Below, piece by piece: positions 21,939 to 32,384 of a DNA stretch of 64,000 nucleotides. Position 1 is the first letter of the stretch, and each line of letters opens with the position of its first letter. The position numbers and the translations under genes were made by a program. Origin of the DNA: Davidsoniella eucalypti (Eukaryota; Ascomycota; Sordariomycetes; Microascales; Ceratocystidaceae). The notes under the pieces are model-generated. The model saw only the letters and a list, made by a program, of their open reading frames with translations. It did no database searches and was not told the DNA's origin. The stretch is taken from the NCBI GenBank assembly GCA_004009845.1, contig RMBW01000002.1, forward strand, positions 1 through 64,000, written 5' to 3'.

Positions 21939-24194
21939 ATGGAGAATAATTCACCGCCGATAGTGGTTGGGAATGTCCAGCCCAAACACTCTCGTCCTCC
22001 TCAAGTTCACAGCCAGCCCCAGCCAACATCGCAGCCAGAGACACAATCACAGCCTAGTGCGGTAGCACCTATAGCGCCTAGAAACAACAGCACCAGCACC
22101 GGTACAAGAACTCAATCTACTCCCGATCCCGGATATCCAGACTCACAGCCCATGTACCAGCCGTTTGATATGCCCTACCAGGCACCGAGTTACGGCTATG
22201 GTGCCCATGGCCGGCCAGTACACGCTCTGTTTCCGCCAAATCAAGTTCAGCAACAGGCAGTTGTTGGCATGCAGCCGGTCTTCTACCGTCCGCAGGTACC
22301 TGGAATAGCTCCGGGCGCCGTACAAAGTCAGCATTACACATATCCAGGCCAAGGACCACCGACTGGCCGGCCACAGCCTTATAACTACGGCCACACCAAC
22401 AGTCACGTCCATCATCACAGCCAGCAAGGCGTACAGGCTGCTGCTGCAAACACTGTTCGGTATCCTCCCCCGTACTATCCGATGCCTATGCCAATACCAA
22501 ACCAGGCTCACCACATAGCTCCGCCAGTCCCGCAGCAGCCACTTTGGTACTATCCGTATGCTTCCCCACAGCAGCCCCAGCCAACATCGCCTATGCCGCC
22601 TATCCCATCACATGCAACGAAGCCTGCCATGGCTCGACAGACATCCATCAAGCAGCAGCGCGTGAAAGCCTCGTCAACGCGAGCAGGCCATGGTGGCTCG
22701 TCTCGGCTACGACCGTTACACACGCCTAGCACATCCTCTACTGCAACCACGGCTACCAATACGACAGATGGCTCAACACCAGGCGAATCAAGGTCCGGCT
22801 TTGTCCGCGGCCCTCCACTGAAGCCGAGACAAAGCGGTATGCCGTGCCCCGTAGCTAAAGAATACTTCACGGTGGATGCCTACTAACACTACCATACTAT
22901 AGGATATGCCATGTGGATAGGAAACCTACCCATCAAAACGAACCTATTGCAGCTTGTCGAGCACATATGCAATCTCAGCGGCGGGTTGGAGTCGCTGTTC
23001 TTGATATCGAAGAGCAACTGCGCTTTTGCCAACTTCAAAGACGAAGTCTCGTGGAATGTAGGGTTACAAAAGATCCACGAGTCCGAATTCAAAGCCTTCC
23101 GGCTGGTTGCCCGACACCGACGCGTGTCTCCCGAGACGCCAACTCTGGCTACCAACCTAAGCTTCGAATCATCTCTGTCTTTCGAATCTACCAAGAATCC
23201 CAATACGGCAGTCTCGCCCGTGATAGAGTCTGTGGTCATGGCAGATAGCACTACGGCTGTAGCCAAGTCGGATATGGCGTCTCGCAGGAGCTACAAGAAT
23301 CGGTACTTCGTGCTCAAGAGTCTGACTGTAGGAGACCTCGAGCTCAGCGTTCAGACCGGCGTCTGGGCAACACAGGCACACAACGAAGAATCACTCAATG
23401 AAGCTTTCAAGGTAATGTCGCACTGTATACCCTCGCAAGTAACCCTGCTTATGTAATCCGTATACTAACAGATCGCCCCCTCCGGGGCTTGTACAATCTA
23501 GTTTGCGGACAAAGTCTACTTGTTTTTCTCAGCTAACAAGTCGGGCGAATACTTTGGATACGCCTGCATGACATCTCCGCTAAACGACGACCCTCTGGCA
23601 GCAGCCGAGTTTGCGGCCTTGAGCACTCCGTCGTCTGATTCCGGAACACCCATCGCCTCTTCGGTTCCCGGGCGAGGCAAGATCCCCAACGGGCGTGTTG
23701 TCAACGATACGTTGCGCGGCACTATATTCTGGGAAGTCGAATATCCCGACGAAGACGACGACGGCACAGCGGCCGACGAAGACGACAAAACTCTGGCGCT
23801 AGCTGACCTCACCGACAAGGCCAAGTCTGCTGGCCTGGACGAAAAGGACAAGGAGAAAGACAGAAGCACCGACGAAGATAGCAAGGCGGCGCTTGGCAAG
23901 CCGTTCAAGCTTCGCTGGATCTCGACAGAGAGAGTTGCGTTTCATCGGACCAGAGGCATCACAAACGCGTGGAACGGGAATCGTGAAGTCAAGATTGCTC
24001 GGGATGGAACTGAAATCGAGCCTTCTGCTGGTGTGAAGTTGGTATCTCTATTTACGTCACAGGTAGTCAAGGCACCGAATGGCTCGGCTATCGTATCCTC
24101 AAATCCAAGGGCGTCTATCGAGGCCAAGCACGAGCCTGTAGACGATACTCCGAATTCCACTATCACATCTAGGACGTCTTCGAGGGAGAAATAG
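21939..24194 (+). CDS. YTH-domain m6A-reader protein with RRM
   Basis: Predicted RNA-binding regulator, 699 aa, exons 21939-22836, 22903-23411 and 23502-24194. Both introns show CTAAC branch sites and phase-consistent joins (RQS-GYAMWIGNLP and EAFK-FADKVYLFF). Residues 1-300 are low-complexity, rich in Pro, Gln, Ser, Tyr and His. An RRM-like fold spans about 303-373 (RNP2-like MWIGNL 303-308, RNP1-like NCAFANF). The YTH domain begins at NRYFVLKSL (about 432) with GVWATQAHNEE (cage Trp454) and continues as SANKSGEYFGYA. Trp546 (IFWEVEY) is the likely second cage residue, and the domain closes with LRWISTERVAFHRTRGITNAWNGNREVKIARDGTE. A highly charged insertion of about 50 residues (550-600) interrupts the YTH domain before KLRWIS. 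The fold order matches the RRM+YTH proteins of filamentous ascomycetes. The first in-frame ATG is used. Confidence 0.9.
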
Positions 24195-24438
24195 CTATAC
24201 TAAAATAATACTATATGCATTAGCTACCATGTATTTTCATACTGTCCAACGTACCTGGATTATATAAGCAAGTTTTTTTGTTCTTTTAGCCTTTACCTAA
24301 CCTTACTCGGCATTTCTATCCAATGTTCTGTGTAAAAAAGGGCTTGATGACGGAGCAGGAGAACAAGATAGTTTTAAATCTTCATAACAATCCCTCAAAA
24401 TCTTTTATACCTACATACAAGCCCATACATAACCTAAA

Positions 24439-27351
24439 TTACATAACCAGACATTCTAGGCCATACATTGCCCTCTCAACATCTTTCTTAACCTGATACC
24501 AATCTGCTCTTCGCTGTGCATATTCATAAACCTCTTCCGCCCTAAATATGCCCCCAAAGCGATCTCCATCAGCTATAACCGTCGCCATCTCCTTGGCATG
24601 CCGTCCATCTATCAAGTAAATCTGCGATAACTCGCGCAACGCTCCAAAGTAAGCCTGGAGATCCGCATTCTTCAGCGTTCTGATATACGACCAGTACAGA
24701 TTCATATCGGCGATCAACTTGACCGCACCCGCCGTGCTGATGCGCTGTCTCTTGAGGTGCTTGCAGATGTTTGTGAATAGGCGTAGACCAACTTCGCCGT
24801 TGAAGACGTCTAGCATGCTCTTGTCTGTAGTTCCAACAAGCATTTGGGTGTGTGACGAAACAAGCTCTACTATGCGCAATGCTGTAGCTGTCGGCCCAAT
24901 ATCGAATTCACTGGCGACCGTCGTGCGGTTAGACGCCGCGGGAGATTCGGTTTCGATAGGTTGCGGGTTGTAATCAGTCGGCATCTGTGTAGTAGCACTG
25001 AGATATTCCACTTCGTCCATCAACACATCGATACCCTTGTTGAGGCCGGCGGCCACGTTGCCATCGAGCATCTGCTCAAACTTCTTCTTCGCCTTTTGCG
25101 CCGGATCCAAAAAGTCGTTTTTATCCACAATCTTGGGTGCGACCAGCTGCTGTTCAAAGAAGACATCCAGCATTTGTGAAATCAAGTCGCCCACGTTTAC
25201 CAGCTCGATGAACATGACTAATGGGGCCACACCATTATCGCGATCGTGTGCTGTTGCGTCGCGAGGGTTATACGTGGCCAAATGCTCAATGGCCTTCTGG
25301 AATCCATCGTGCATATGTTGTGATCCTAGACTACGTAGTAGCGCCGCAAAGATAGCTTCGCACTGCTCGCGGGCTTCACCACCGGCCTGGTTTCCCAAGG
25401 GTATGAACACTGCGGCACGGCCAATGCTGACTTTGGCATGTTGAATCATGTCAAGTGCCATTTCCATGCTGAACAGTGACTTGATTCCCTCGAGTCTAGA
25501 CGCCATCAGGGCGGCTTTTGCAGCAAGTTCGTCCGTTGGTGCCTGTATGGGAAGACCGTTGCTACCGCTTCCATGACTCACGATAGACATTCTATGCTGC
25601 TGCTGAGATGCCACTGATGTGCTGCGAGTATGTGAAGTTGAAGAAGGTTCGGTAGAATCTACTGGAGTTTCTGTTGGTGCGGTATCTGCTGGTTTCGATG
25701 AAGACGCAAACGTGAAAGTCGGAAGAACAGATACAGGCATCATGACAACCTTCTTGAAAGAACTCATAAAGTCCTTCTTGTCGGCTTGGCGATTGCTGAA
25801 GTTGCTCATGAAGAATGACTCTTTTGTGGCATCTTGATCAGAGAGCTTCTTTTCCCATTCGACTACCTTATCGTCGGCATATTGCGTAAAGAACTCGAGC
25901 TCCTCCTGGAGATATGTGAATAGGTGTGGTTCGAACAGTCGCCAAGTAAGCTCCTTGGCTTTTTCTAGAGCCACTTTCTGGGCAGCTCTAGCCTTCCCCT
26001 CGTCTGCGTCATAGAGATTAACGCCTGGTGGTTGTAATGACCGGAAGAAGATAATACATTGCTCGAATACTCCGGATACAGTCTTCAGGTAAGATTCAAT
26101 ATTACGTTCGTGTGCCTCGTCGAACAACGGATTAATGAAATCAGTGATGATATCGTCCCGACACTTCTCAACAAAGGTCCAGAAGACAGGTTTGGGCTCT
26201 GGGAAGATTCTGTTGATGACCAGCGCCTGTTCATTCAACTTGCTCAAGACCGTCTGGAAGAATACATGAGCTGGTTCCAACGAAACCGCGCCATCGAGAG
26301 CTTGGTTCAGACACTCCATCGAGTCCTTGCTCAAGACCTCAGAATCACTGAATATGGGATGTTTCTCTATGAATACAGTTATGCCAGCAGCGCCTCCGTT
26401 GAGAAGATGCAATACGTTTGCATATCGCTTCATGCGTCCGTCAACATCCCAAAACTCATAGCCCTGCTCGAACTCTCGCAGTACAGCGCTCTCAAAGATT
26501 CCCATCATAGCCAACACACGCTCTTCTCGCTCTAGTTCACCGGCAGCCCAGTCACTCTTAGAAAATGTGCGCAAGTTCGCTAGCATCTGCGCCTGGCGCT
26601 CTGGGTCCCTAAAGACCTTAAAGACCACCGGATCAGTGTGACTCTTAGACCGTACTAAGTCGTTGTAGAATGGCGCAAGAGCTCCGTATACTCGACCGAA
26701 TTCTTGGCGCGCACACCCCCGCTCGCTCTTGATATTTTTGATGACGCCTAGGATCGATGCTGGGTCGGCTGTATCTTTGTCTGTGTTACCACCAATACTC
26801 AGCGTTTGAAAGCCTTCGTCCAATCCTCGTGATGGGGTCGCTGATTGCGGTTGCAATGCCGCCTGTGCTATCCGTTTATTGTTCTCCTCTTCAACAGCCT
26901 GGTCGAACAGGGTCGTCGATACAGGAGCAGGCTGTCCACGGCCTATGCCAGCTTGTTGGGTACGTTGTTGTGCGGCGGCTGCGGCGGCTGCGGTTTCTCG
27001 GCGTTTCCGCACAGCCTCGTCGAATCTTTGGCGTGCTTCGGTTTCGTTCCAACAGTCCATACTCTTGAGGCGTGCTACCCAACGTGAATCATCGTACACC
27101 ATTTCTCGAAATCGGCGAGTTGTACGGGCACATCGCATCAGGTCTGGGATGTCAAGATAATCCAATATTCTCACAACAATTTCTATATATCGATTGTTAG
27201 CATGCACACACTTTGTTTGAGATTGTCTTTCAAATAAGCCGAATAACGTACCTGCTGGCAATGTTGGTCGCAAGTCGGTCATGTCGATGTTCTTCATAGC
27301 ATTGACAAAGCTAGGCGGCCCCAAGGCGGGACCATTCCTCCTATTATACAT
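24439..27351 (-). CDS. RCY1: F-box protein with Sec10-like region and C-terminal CAAX box (Rcy1/Pof6-type)
   Basis: Predicted endocytic-recycling F-box protein of the Rcy1 (budding yeast) / Pof6 (fission yeast) type. Two exons: 27351-27252 and 27182-24439, 947 aa. The 69-nt intron is a multiple of three and has no in-frame stop, but removing it restores a textbook F-box start: LPA-EIVVRILDYLDIPDLMRC (about 31-52). It carries a GCTAAC branch site and a GTACGT donor. After an Ala/Gln-rich linker comes a long alpha-helical region resembling exocyst Sec10 (from about residue 210). A Ser/Thr-rich disordered insertion near the middle includes a FTFASSSKPAD segment. The protein ends in CLVM, a CAAX box for farnesylation, a feature known for Rcy1. 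The F-box suggests Skp1 binding. Confidence 0.86.
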   Translation of the reverse strand: MYNRRNGPALGPPSFVNAMKNIDMTDLRPTLPAGTLFGLFERQSQTKCVHANNRYIEIVVRILDYLDIPDLMRCARTTRRFREMVYDDSRWVARLKSMDCWNETEARQRFDEAVRKRRETAAAAAAAQQRTQQAGIGRGQPAPVSTTLFDQAVEEENNKRIAQAALQPQSATPSRGLDEGFQTLSIGGNTDKDTADPASILGVIKNIKSERGCARQEFGRVYGALAPFYNDLVRSKSHTDPVVFKVFRDPERQAQMLANLRTFSKSDWAAGELEREERVLAMMGIFESAVLREFEQGYEFWDVDGRMKRYANVLHLLNGGAAGITVFIEKHPIFSDSEVLSKDSMECLNQALDGAVSLEPAHVFFQTVLSKLNEQALVINRIFPEPKPVFWTFVEKCRDDIITDFINPLFDEAHERNIESYLKTVSGVFEQCIIFFRSLQPPGVNLYDADEGKARAAQKVALEKAKELTWRLFEPHLFTYLQEELEFFTQYADDKVVEWEKKLSDQDATKESFFMSNFSNRQADKKDFMSSFKKVVMMPVSVLPTFTFASSSKPADTAPTETPVDSTEPSSTSHTRSTSVASQQQHRMSIVSHGSGSNGLPIQAPTDELAAKAALMASRLEGIKSLFSMEMALDMIQHAKVSIGRAAVFIPLGNQAGGEAREQCEAIFAALLRSLGSQHMHDGFQKAIEHLATYNPRDATAHDRDNGVAPLVMFIELVNVGDLISQMLDVFFEQQLVAPKIVDKNDFLDPAQKAKKKFEQMLDGNVAAGLNKGIDVLMDEVEYLSATTQMPTDYNPQPIETESPAASNRTTVASEFDIGPTATALRIVELVSSHTQMLVGTTDKSMLDVFNGEVGLRLFTNICKHLKRQRISTAGAVKLIADMNLYWSYIRTLKNADLQAYFGALRELSQIYLIDGRHAKEMATVIADGDRFGGIFRAEEVYEYAQRRADWYQVKKDVERAMYGLECLVM

Positions 27352-28430
27352 CGTGATGAGCTTTTGCTGATGTCTATGTATATATAATAGTGATCGTTCA
27401 GAGGTTTGCTCAGTCGAAGATCGGCTTATATATACAGGATGAAAGCTACTATTCGAGCGAGCTAGCTGCTCAGAATGTCAAAATGATTCTACCAGCTCTT
27501 TTGGGGAGCTTTCACTGTCTCAGCTCGGCTAACGTCGTCGATACTCGGCAAACAAGAAGACAGGCGCCTCGAAACTCTATTTTCAATAGCGCCAGATGCA
27601 AAAGAAAAATATATAGTAGACCTTGAGCAAAGGCACCAATCAAAGTCGTTCGTTCATTGGTCGAAGAAAAAAAAGGAAAAAGAAAAAGAAAAAAGGCATC
27701 CAGCAGCTTAGAAACAACAGAAACAAGCTCTTTTGATGATGACAGGGTGAAACGAGCCTGAACCTGAATATTGGCAGGGGCGTCAAAACAAGCTTAAAAT
27801 TGATCTCGAACGATCCACGATCCCAACAACAGGGCTCGTCGCCTAAAACTCGCAGCTGGGCAGTTACAGCTGTAGATGTCTCTAGAGTCTAGATAAAAGA
27901 TAAATAGCAAGTAATTTTGACTCGAAGAATATAACGGAAAGATGGGCAGGCGAAATGACTGTCTAACACTTCGAAAGATCGATCGTTGAGGTGTTCGTTC
28001 ACTGCCTTAAATCGTATGAAACGGACGGAAAAAGGACGCAAGGCTGTTCTTCGAATAAAGTACGGATATTTTCGAGATATTGTTTTCTAGTCGAGTTAAT
28101 GGGTTTTGTTGCCAAAAAGTAGTTTCATAGATATAGAGTTTAGAATCGTACAAGCAATCAATGATGCTAGGGAGGGAAATTGAGCTCAAGTTTGAGCTAT
28201 GATGATGGGTTTATTTTGGCGGGGCAAAGAATAGGATAGGGTTATGCACTTGAGCTACAATTAGGGTTGATATGCACAATGCTACTCGCTATAAAGACGT
28301 AAAATGATAACTAAATAAATAACACCAAAAGTAATAACTCTACAAACGTATTGGTAAAGATTCTTTGAATTCGTCTATATAATACATATACCTATAAGAT
28401 GTTAAATAAGGAAACATATTCCTTTGAATT
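27352..28430. other. RCY1 promoter and HOM3 3' region
   Basis: About 1.1 kb between the RCY1 start and the HOM3 stop, both minus strand. Contains a polypurine run near 27.67-27.69 kb (pyrimidine-rich on the RCY1 coding strand) and two TAGGGTT motifs 26 bp apart (28237 and 28263). No gene seen. Confidence 0.5.
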
Positions 28431-30328
28431 TTACTCCAAGAAAGTGAACAGATGCGTGTGCAGCACGTTCATAGCGCGCGTAGCATTCGAAGCATCGACG
28501 ACACATGAGATATTGATCTCACTAGCACCCTGCGAGATCATTTCAATGTTGATGCTGTGCTCGCCTAGCGTAGTGAACATCTTTCCACTTATACCAATAG
28601 CATTCTTCATGTCCGAGCCAATCAGACTCAGGATAGCCATGCCAGTCAGCACGCTGACATCACCGCAGTCCTCCTGTAGCGCCTTGGTAGCACCATCAAA
28701 CACCGAAGCCTCGATGCCGGCCGCGTGGATGGCCATAGACACGTGAACTTCACTCGTAGAGATCAGATCAACACTCATCTGGTAGCGGTCTAGGATGCTG
28801 AACACACGTGCGAAGAATCCGTGAGAGATGGCGCGCTTGTTGGAGTGGACGTTGATGACGGTGATGTTGTCCTTGATGGTCACGGCGGTGGGGTGCTTTG
28901 GCGCATCATCGGCCACTAGGGTAGGTTTGGCAGCGGTGGATAGTACACCGCCTTGGCTGCCCTTTGGGCTGACGTGCTTGCCACTGGTAGCCGCAGCGCC
29001 GGGAACGACAATGGTGCCATTGCCCTGGGGGTTCTTGACGTTCTTGATACGAATAGGAATAGGCGGTTGGGCGTGGATGACTTGGTCCATGGTCAAGTGG
29101 TGAATGACCTCAGAGCCATAGAAGGTCAGCTCAGCAGCTTCACTAGGGGTGATGCTGGGCAATAAGCGCGCAGTAGGAACCTTGGTGGGGTCAGCAGTGA
29201 AGATGCCGTCGACTTCCTTCCAGATCTGCAGCTCCTCGGCAGAAACACCAACAGCCAGAAGAGCGGCGCACAGGTCAGTGTAACCACGGCCGATGTCGCC
29301 GTCAATGAGCGATCCAGGAACATTGCCGAAGAAGCCAGTGACAACGGGGACCTTGGCGCCACACTCGCTAATAGCCTCGTGGAAGGCCTTGGCAGCAGCG
29401 GCATAGAAAGAAGCGTCCAGGCGTGCCGTCAAGTCAAAGTGCAGTCTATCGCTCAGGTCGACATATGAAGCATCAACACCAACATCACGCAGCAGCGCGG
29501 CCATAAAGCGGCAGCTCAGCTTCTCTCCAAACGAAACAACACGATCCTTGGCACGCGCGTTGATCTCGAGGTTGAAGCGCTTGGCCGCAACGATGTATTC
29601 GACCAGCTCATCGCATTCGTTTTGGATTTCACTGGTGAGGGTCGTGGCGATCTCGGTGTTCTTGATAAAGGTGCGTACGGCGGCAAGGTGGCCGTCGCAG
29701 ATGGCGGAAACGAGAACGCTGGCCTCTTCGACGAGATTTTGGCGGCGCTCTTCGGTGTGGTGGCGTGTGCCGATGGACAGTAGCTTGCTGAAGACGGCAA
29801 GGAGTCTACAGAGAGAGAGTCGCAAAGTATCAGTGGGTGTGGTCGAGTAGCTGCAGACAGTATACGATGGCGTGAGTGGCTTACCTGCTAGTAGTACCCT
29901 CGGCCTTCTTGCCGGTGCTGCGGGCTGAACAGACGACGATGACCTTGTTCCGGGCTAGATACTCACTGTCAGAGGAAGAGAGACATGTTAGCTATTTGTT
30001 GTCGGTATGTTGCTAGTGGTGGTTCCGCTATTGTATACTGCTACGACACTGGGTCACATGTTGTTCTCATGCGCTCCATACTGGATCGGGGAAGCATACC
30101 GGACGATATCCTTGGCAATCTGTCGGCAAGACGGTTAGTCATAGACGGTTCTGCAGACAGCCAAACAACGGGTTGGCATGAGCCGTTTATTTTTTATGGT
30201 TTGCTTTAGTGTACTTTGGCGTACTTTGGTGTATTGCTTACCTTGTCTGGGAACTTGCCAACACTGGTGCCACCAAACTTTTGCACTACCCAGCCATGCT
30301 CGGTAGAATTGTCTAGTAATTGTGCCAT
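28431..30328 (-). CDS. HOM3: Aspartate kinase (Hom3-type)
   Basis: Phosphorylates L-aspartate with ATP, the first committed step to threonine, methionine and homoserine. Four exons: 30328-30242, 30119-30100 (20 nt), 29965-29885 and 29805-28431, giving 520 aa. Joins read GKFPDK-IAKDIVR-EYLARNKVIVVCSARS...TTSR-LLAVFSKLL, which fits the fungal enzyme. KFGGTSVG (17-24), VVCSARS, FGEKLS (155-160), GFFG, DIGRGYTDLCAALL and WKEVDGIFTADP (258-269) form the kinase core. Two ACT domains follow (about 377-451 with VINVHSNKRAISHGF and DLISTSEVHVSMA; about 452-520 with GISGKMFTTLGEHSINIEMISQG), expected to bind threonine for feedback control. The usual IHPFT segment reads IHHLT, and one extra residue precedes PIPIRIKN. 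Introns carry CTAAC branch sites. Confidence 0.94.
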
Positions 30329-32384
30329 TTCGACAACTATGTATGTGAAGATGTGATATATGTGATACGAATAATGGAAGAGGAAAACCACAAGGAAAAG
30401 AAAAGAAAAGAAAAAGCCAAAGCCTCTTGGTTTGTTGTTCTAGAATATGCAATGGCAGAAAGAAGCGCGTATGTTCCTAATGCTCAAACTGCCGATGTTG
30501 GTGTGGTTGCATAGAATGGCAGCCAAATAAATGGAAATAAATGGGTGGTGTGGATATGTCCGAGAAAAAAAAAAGAGCCTAGAAATTGCGTCACCGCTGA
30601 GTTGGACTCGGCACTCAACCTTTGTCTTTAATGCCAGTAATTATAGATGGAAAATGGAAGAATTCTCATCATAGGCTATATACTTGAAGGCCTCTGTTTA
30701 TCATAAAAATAAATGATAGTCTATAGGCGAAAAAGAAAAGAAAAGAAAAGAGAACAGCACTACCTTTGTAATATAAATACTGTTCTCAACTAAATAGCGG
30801 CGATGGCTGTCTTGACTCTTCCTCCTATTGTCTCTATCAACGACTTAGTGTTATAATCTGACTCTCTGACTATACAACTATATCTATATGTACATACAAT
30901 GTAGGATGAACTGATTTCCGCCAAAACTACCAGCTAATACTACTCTATAAAATAAAATGCTGTTTTTCTTCACTTTGCTCTCTTTGTGGAGCCTCGGGTT
31001 TTCTTATCTGCTGAATTTGAATTTACCCCGACATTTTATTGTCAGGGCGTTTAGTCAAATTTTCTCCTCAGTCATAATCTTAGCTTCATCCTAGTTCGCT
31101 AATTCCGCCGCTTTCAACGCCTGTGTCGATTTTTGAGTTTCTTCTTCAAACAAATCCAACTTTCGAGCTTCCGCTTCCGCTCGAACTAACATGTAGTTTA
31201 AGACCAAGACACCTTGACATTGTGGTATTTAGAGATCTACATACTTGTCTTGTATCTACATATCGGTAGATACATACGTATAGTACATATGTAACACCAT
31301 ATCAGCTTACGAACGACAACCATGACTCAGTCACTCCTCTACTTCTGGATCCTCTGCTTCAAAAATAGCCGTCCATATTCTTTTCCACATTCAGTATCTG
31401 CAGGGTCCACGTCCCTCCATACATTGCCTCGTCCGTCCCTCCATATGATCAAGTGACATGTTGTAGCCATAAGCCGCATTAAATCCCGTCTCTGCTCTGC
31501 TCTCTTCTCTATCCTAGTACCAATCAACTACCACCAGTCCCAACTACGCATATTTACCCACCTATGGAAATTCGGCACCTTGTCCAGCTTAATTCTTTTA
31601 TTATTACCATCGACTTTCCACATGCTACTTCTACTAGTTCTTCATCAACCCCTCCAATAGTTACAAAGTTAGAGTCGGCACACACAGCAGGCTTAGAGAT
31701 ATCCAAAGGTACAGTCACAGCATCACGTTTTCAATGTTACGTGATGTTATTAATGACAGCATATACACGATTCAAGGCATGATTTACTTTATCATGGAGA
31801 GATATACAAATCTTATTCAAGATACCGCCAGGTATAGGCGCCTAGTTTCCAAACTAGCTTTGCCGCATGCATAACCTATCAAACGCCGTTTTCCATCTCC
31901 GAATTACAAAGATAATCAGCCACCTGCTCAGAAAAGCAAGGAGCAATGCTATTCTCACCAACATAGAATAAAGAAAGAAAAAAAAAAGATATCACAAAAC
32001 CCGTACACCAAACAAAGACCACTATAAAAATAATGTGAAGCCGAAAACGAGGAAAAGCAAATCAAAATCCCAGAAAATATAAATGAATAGAAAAAAAGTA
32101 TAAATCATAAATCATCGAATGTTCAAAGCCAGTCCGAATGATCCAATCTTTACCAATCAAGAAAAAAAAGAAATAGGAGTCTATCGCGCCGAGAAAAAAA
32201 AGATGCAGTAAAACAAGATCCGAAAGGGAAAGAAAAAAAAGGCGAAAGGTATTTATATGAGTGGATTTTAGGATGAACGATTAAAAGGCTGTGAAGAGGC
32301 CAAAAGAAGCAAAAAAGGTCGATACATATTTGACCACCAAATGAGGAGCTATTAGTTGTCGACAAGTCGCTTCAGGAGATTTGC
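30329..32384. other. HOM3 promoter and RFX 3' spacer
   Basis: About 2.1 kb with no recognisable gene. Polypurine runs lie near the HOM3 start. TGACTC cores occur at 30813-30818 and 30859-30864, and a full TGACTCA at 31323-31329. The right part, A-rich on the + strand, should hold the RFX gene's 3' UTR. Confidence 0.5.
31323..31329. promoter_or_regulatory. Candidate Gcn4/CPC1 site (TGACTCA)
   Basis: A perfect TGACTCA palindrome about 1 kb upstream of HOM3, with two TGACTC cores closer in (30813, 30859). Gcn4/CPC1-type activators induce aspartokinase under amino-acid starvation in other ascomycetes. Use here is inferred, and the distance is long. Confidence 0.3.
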
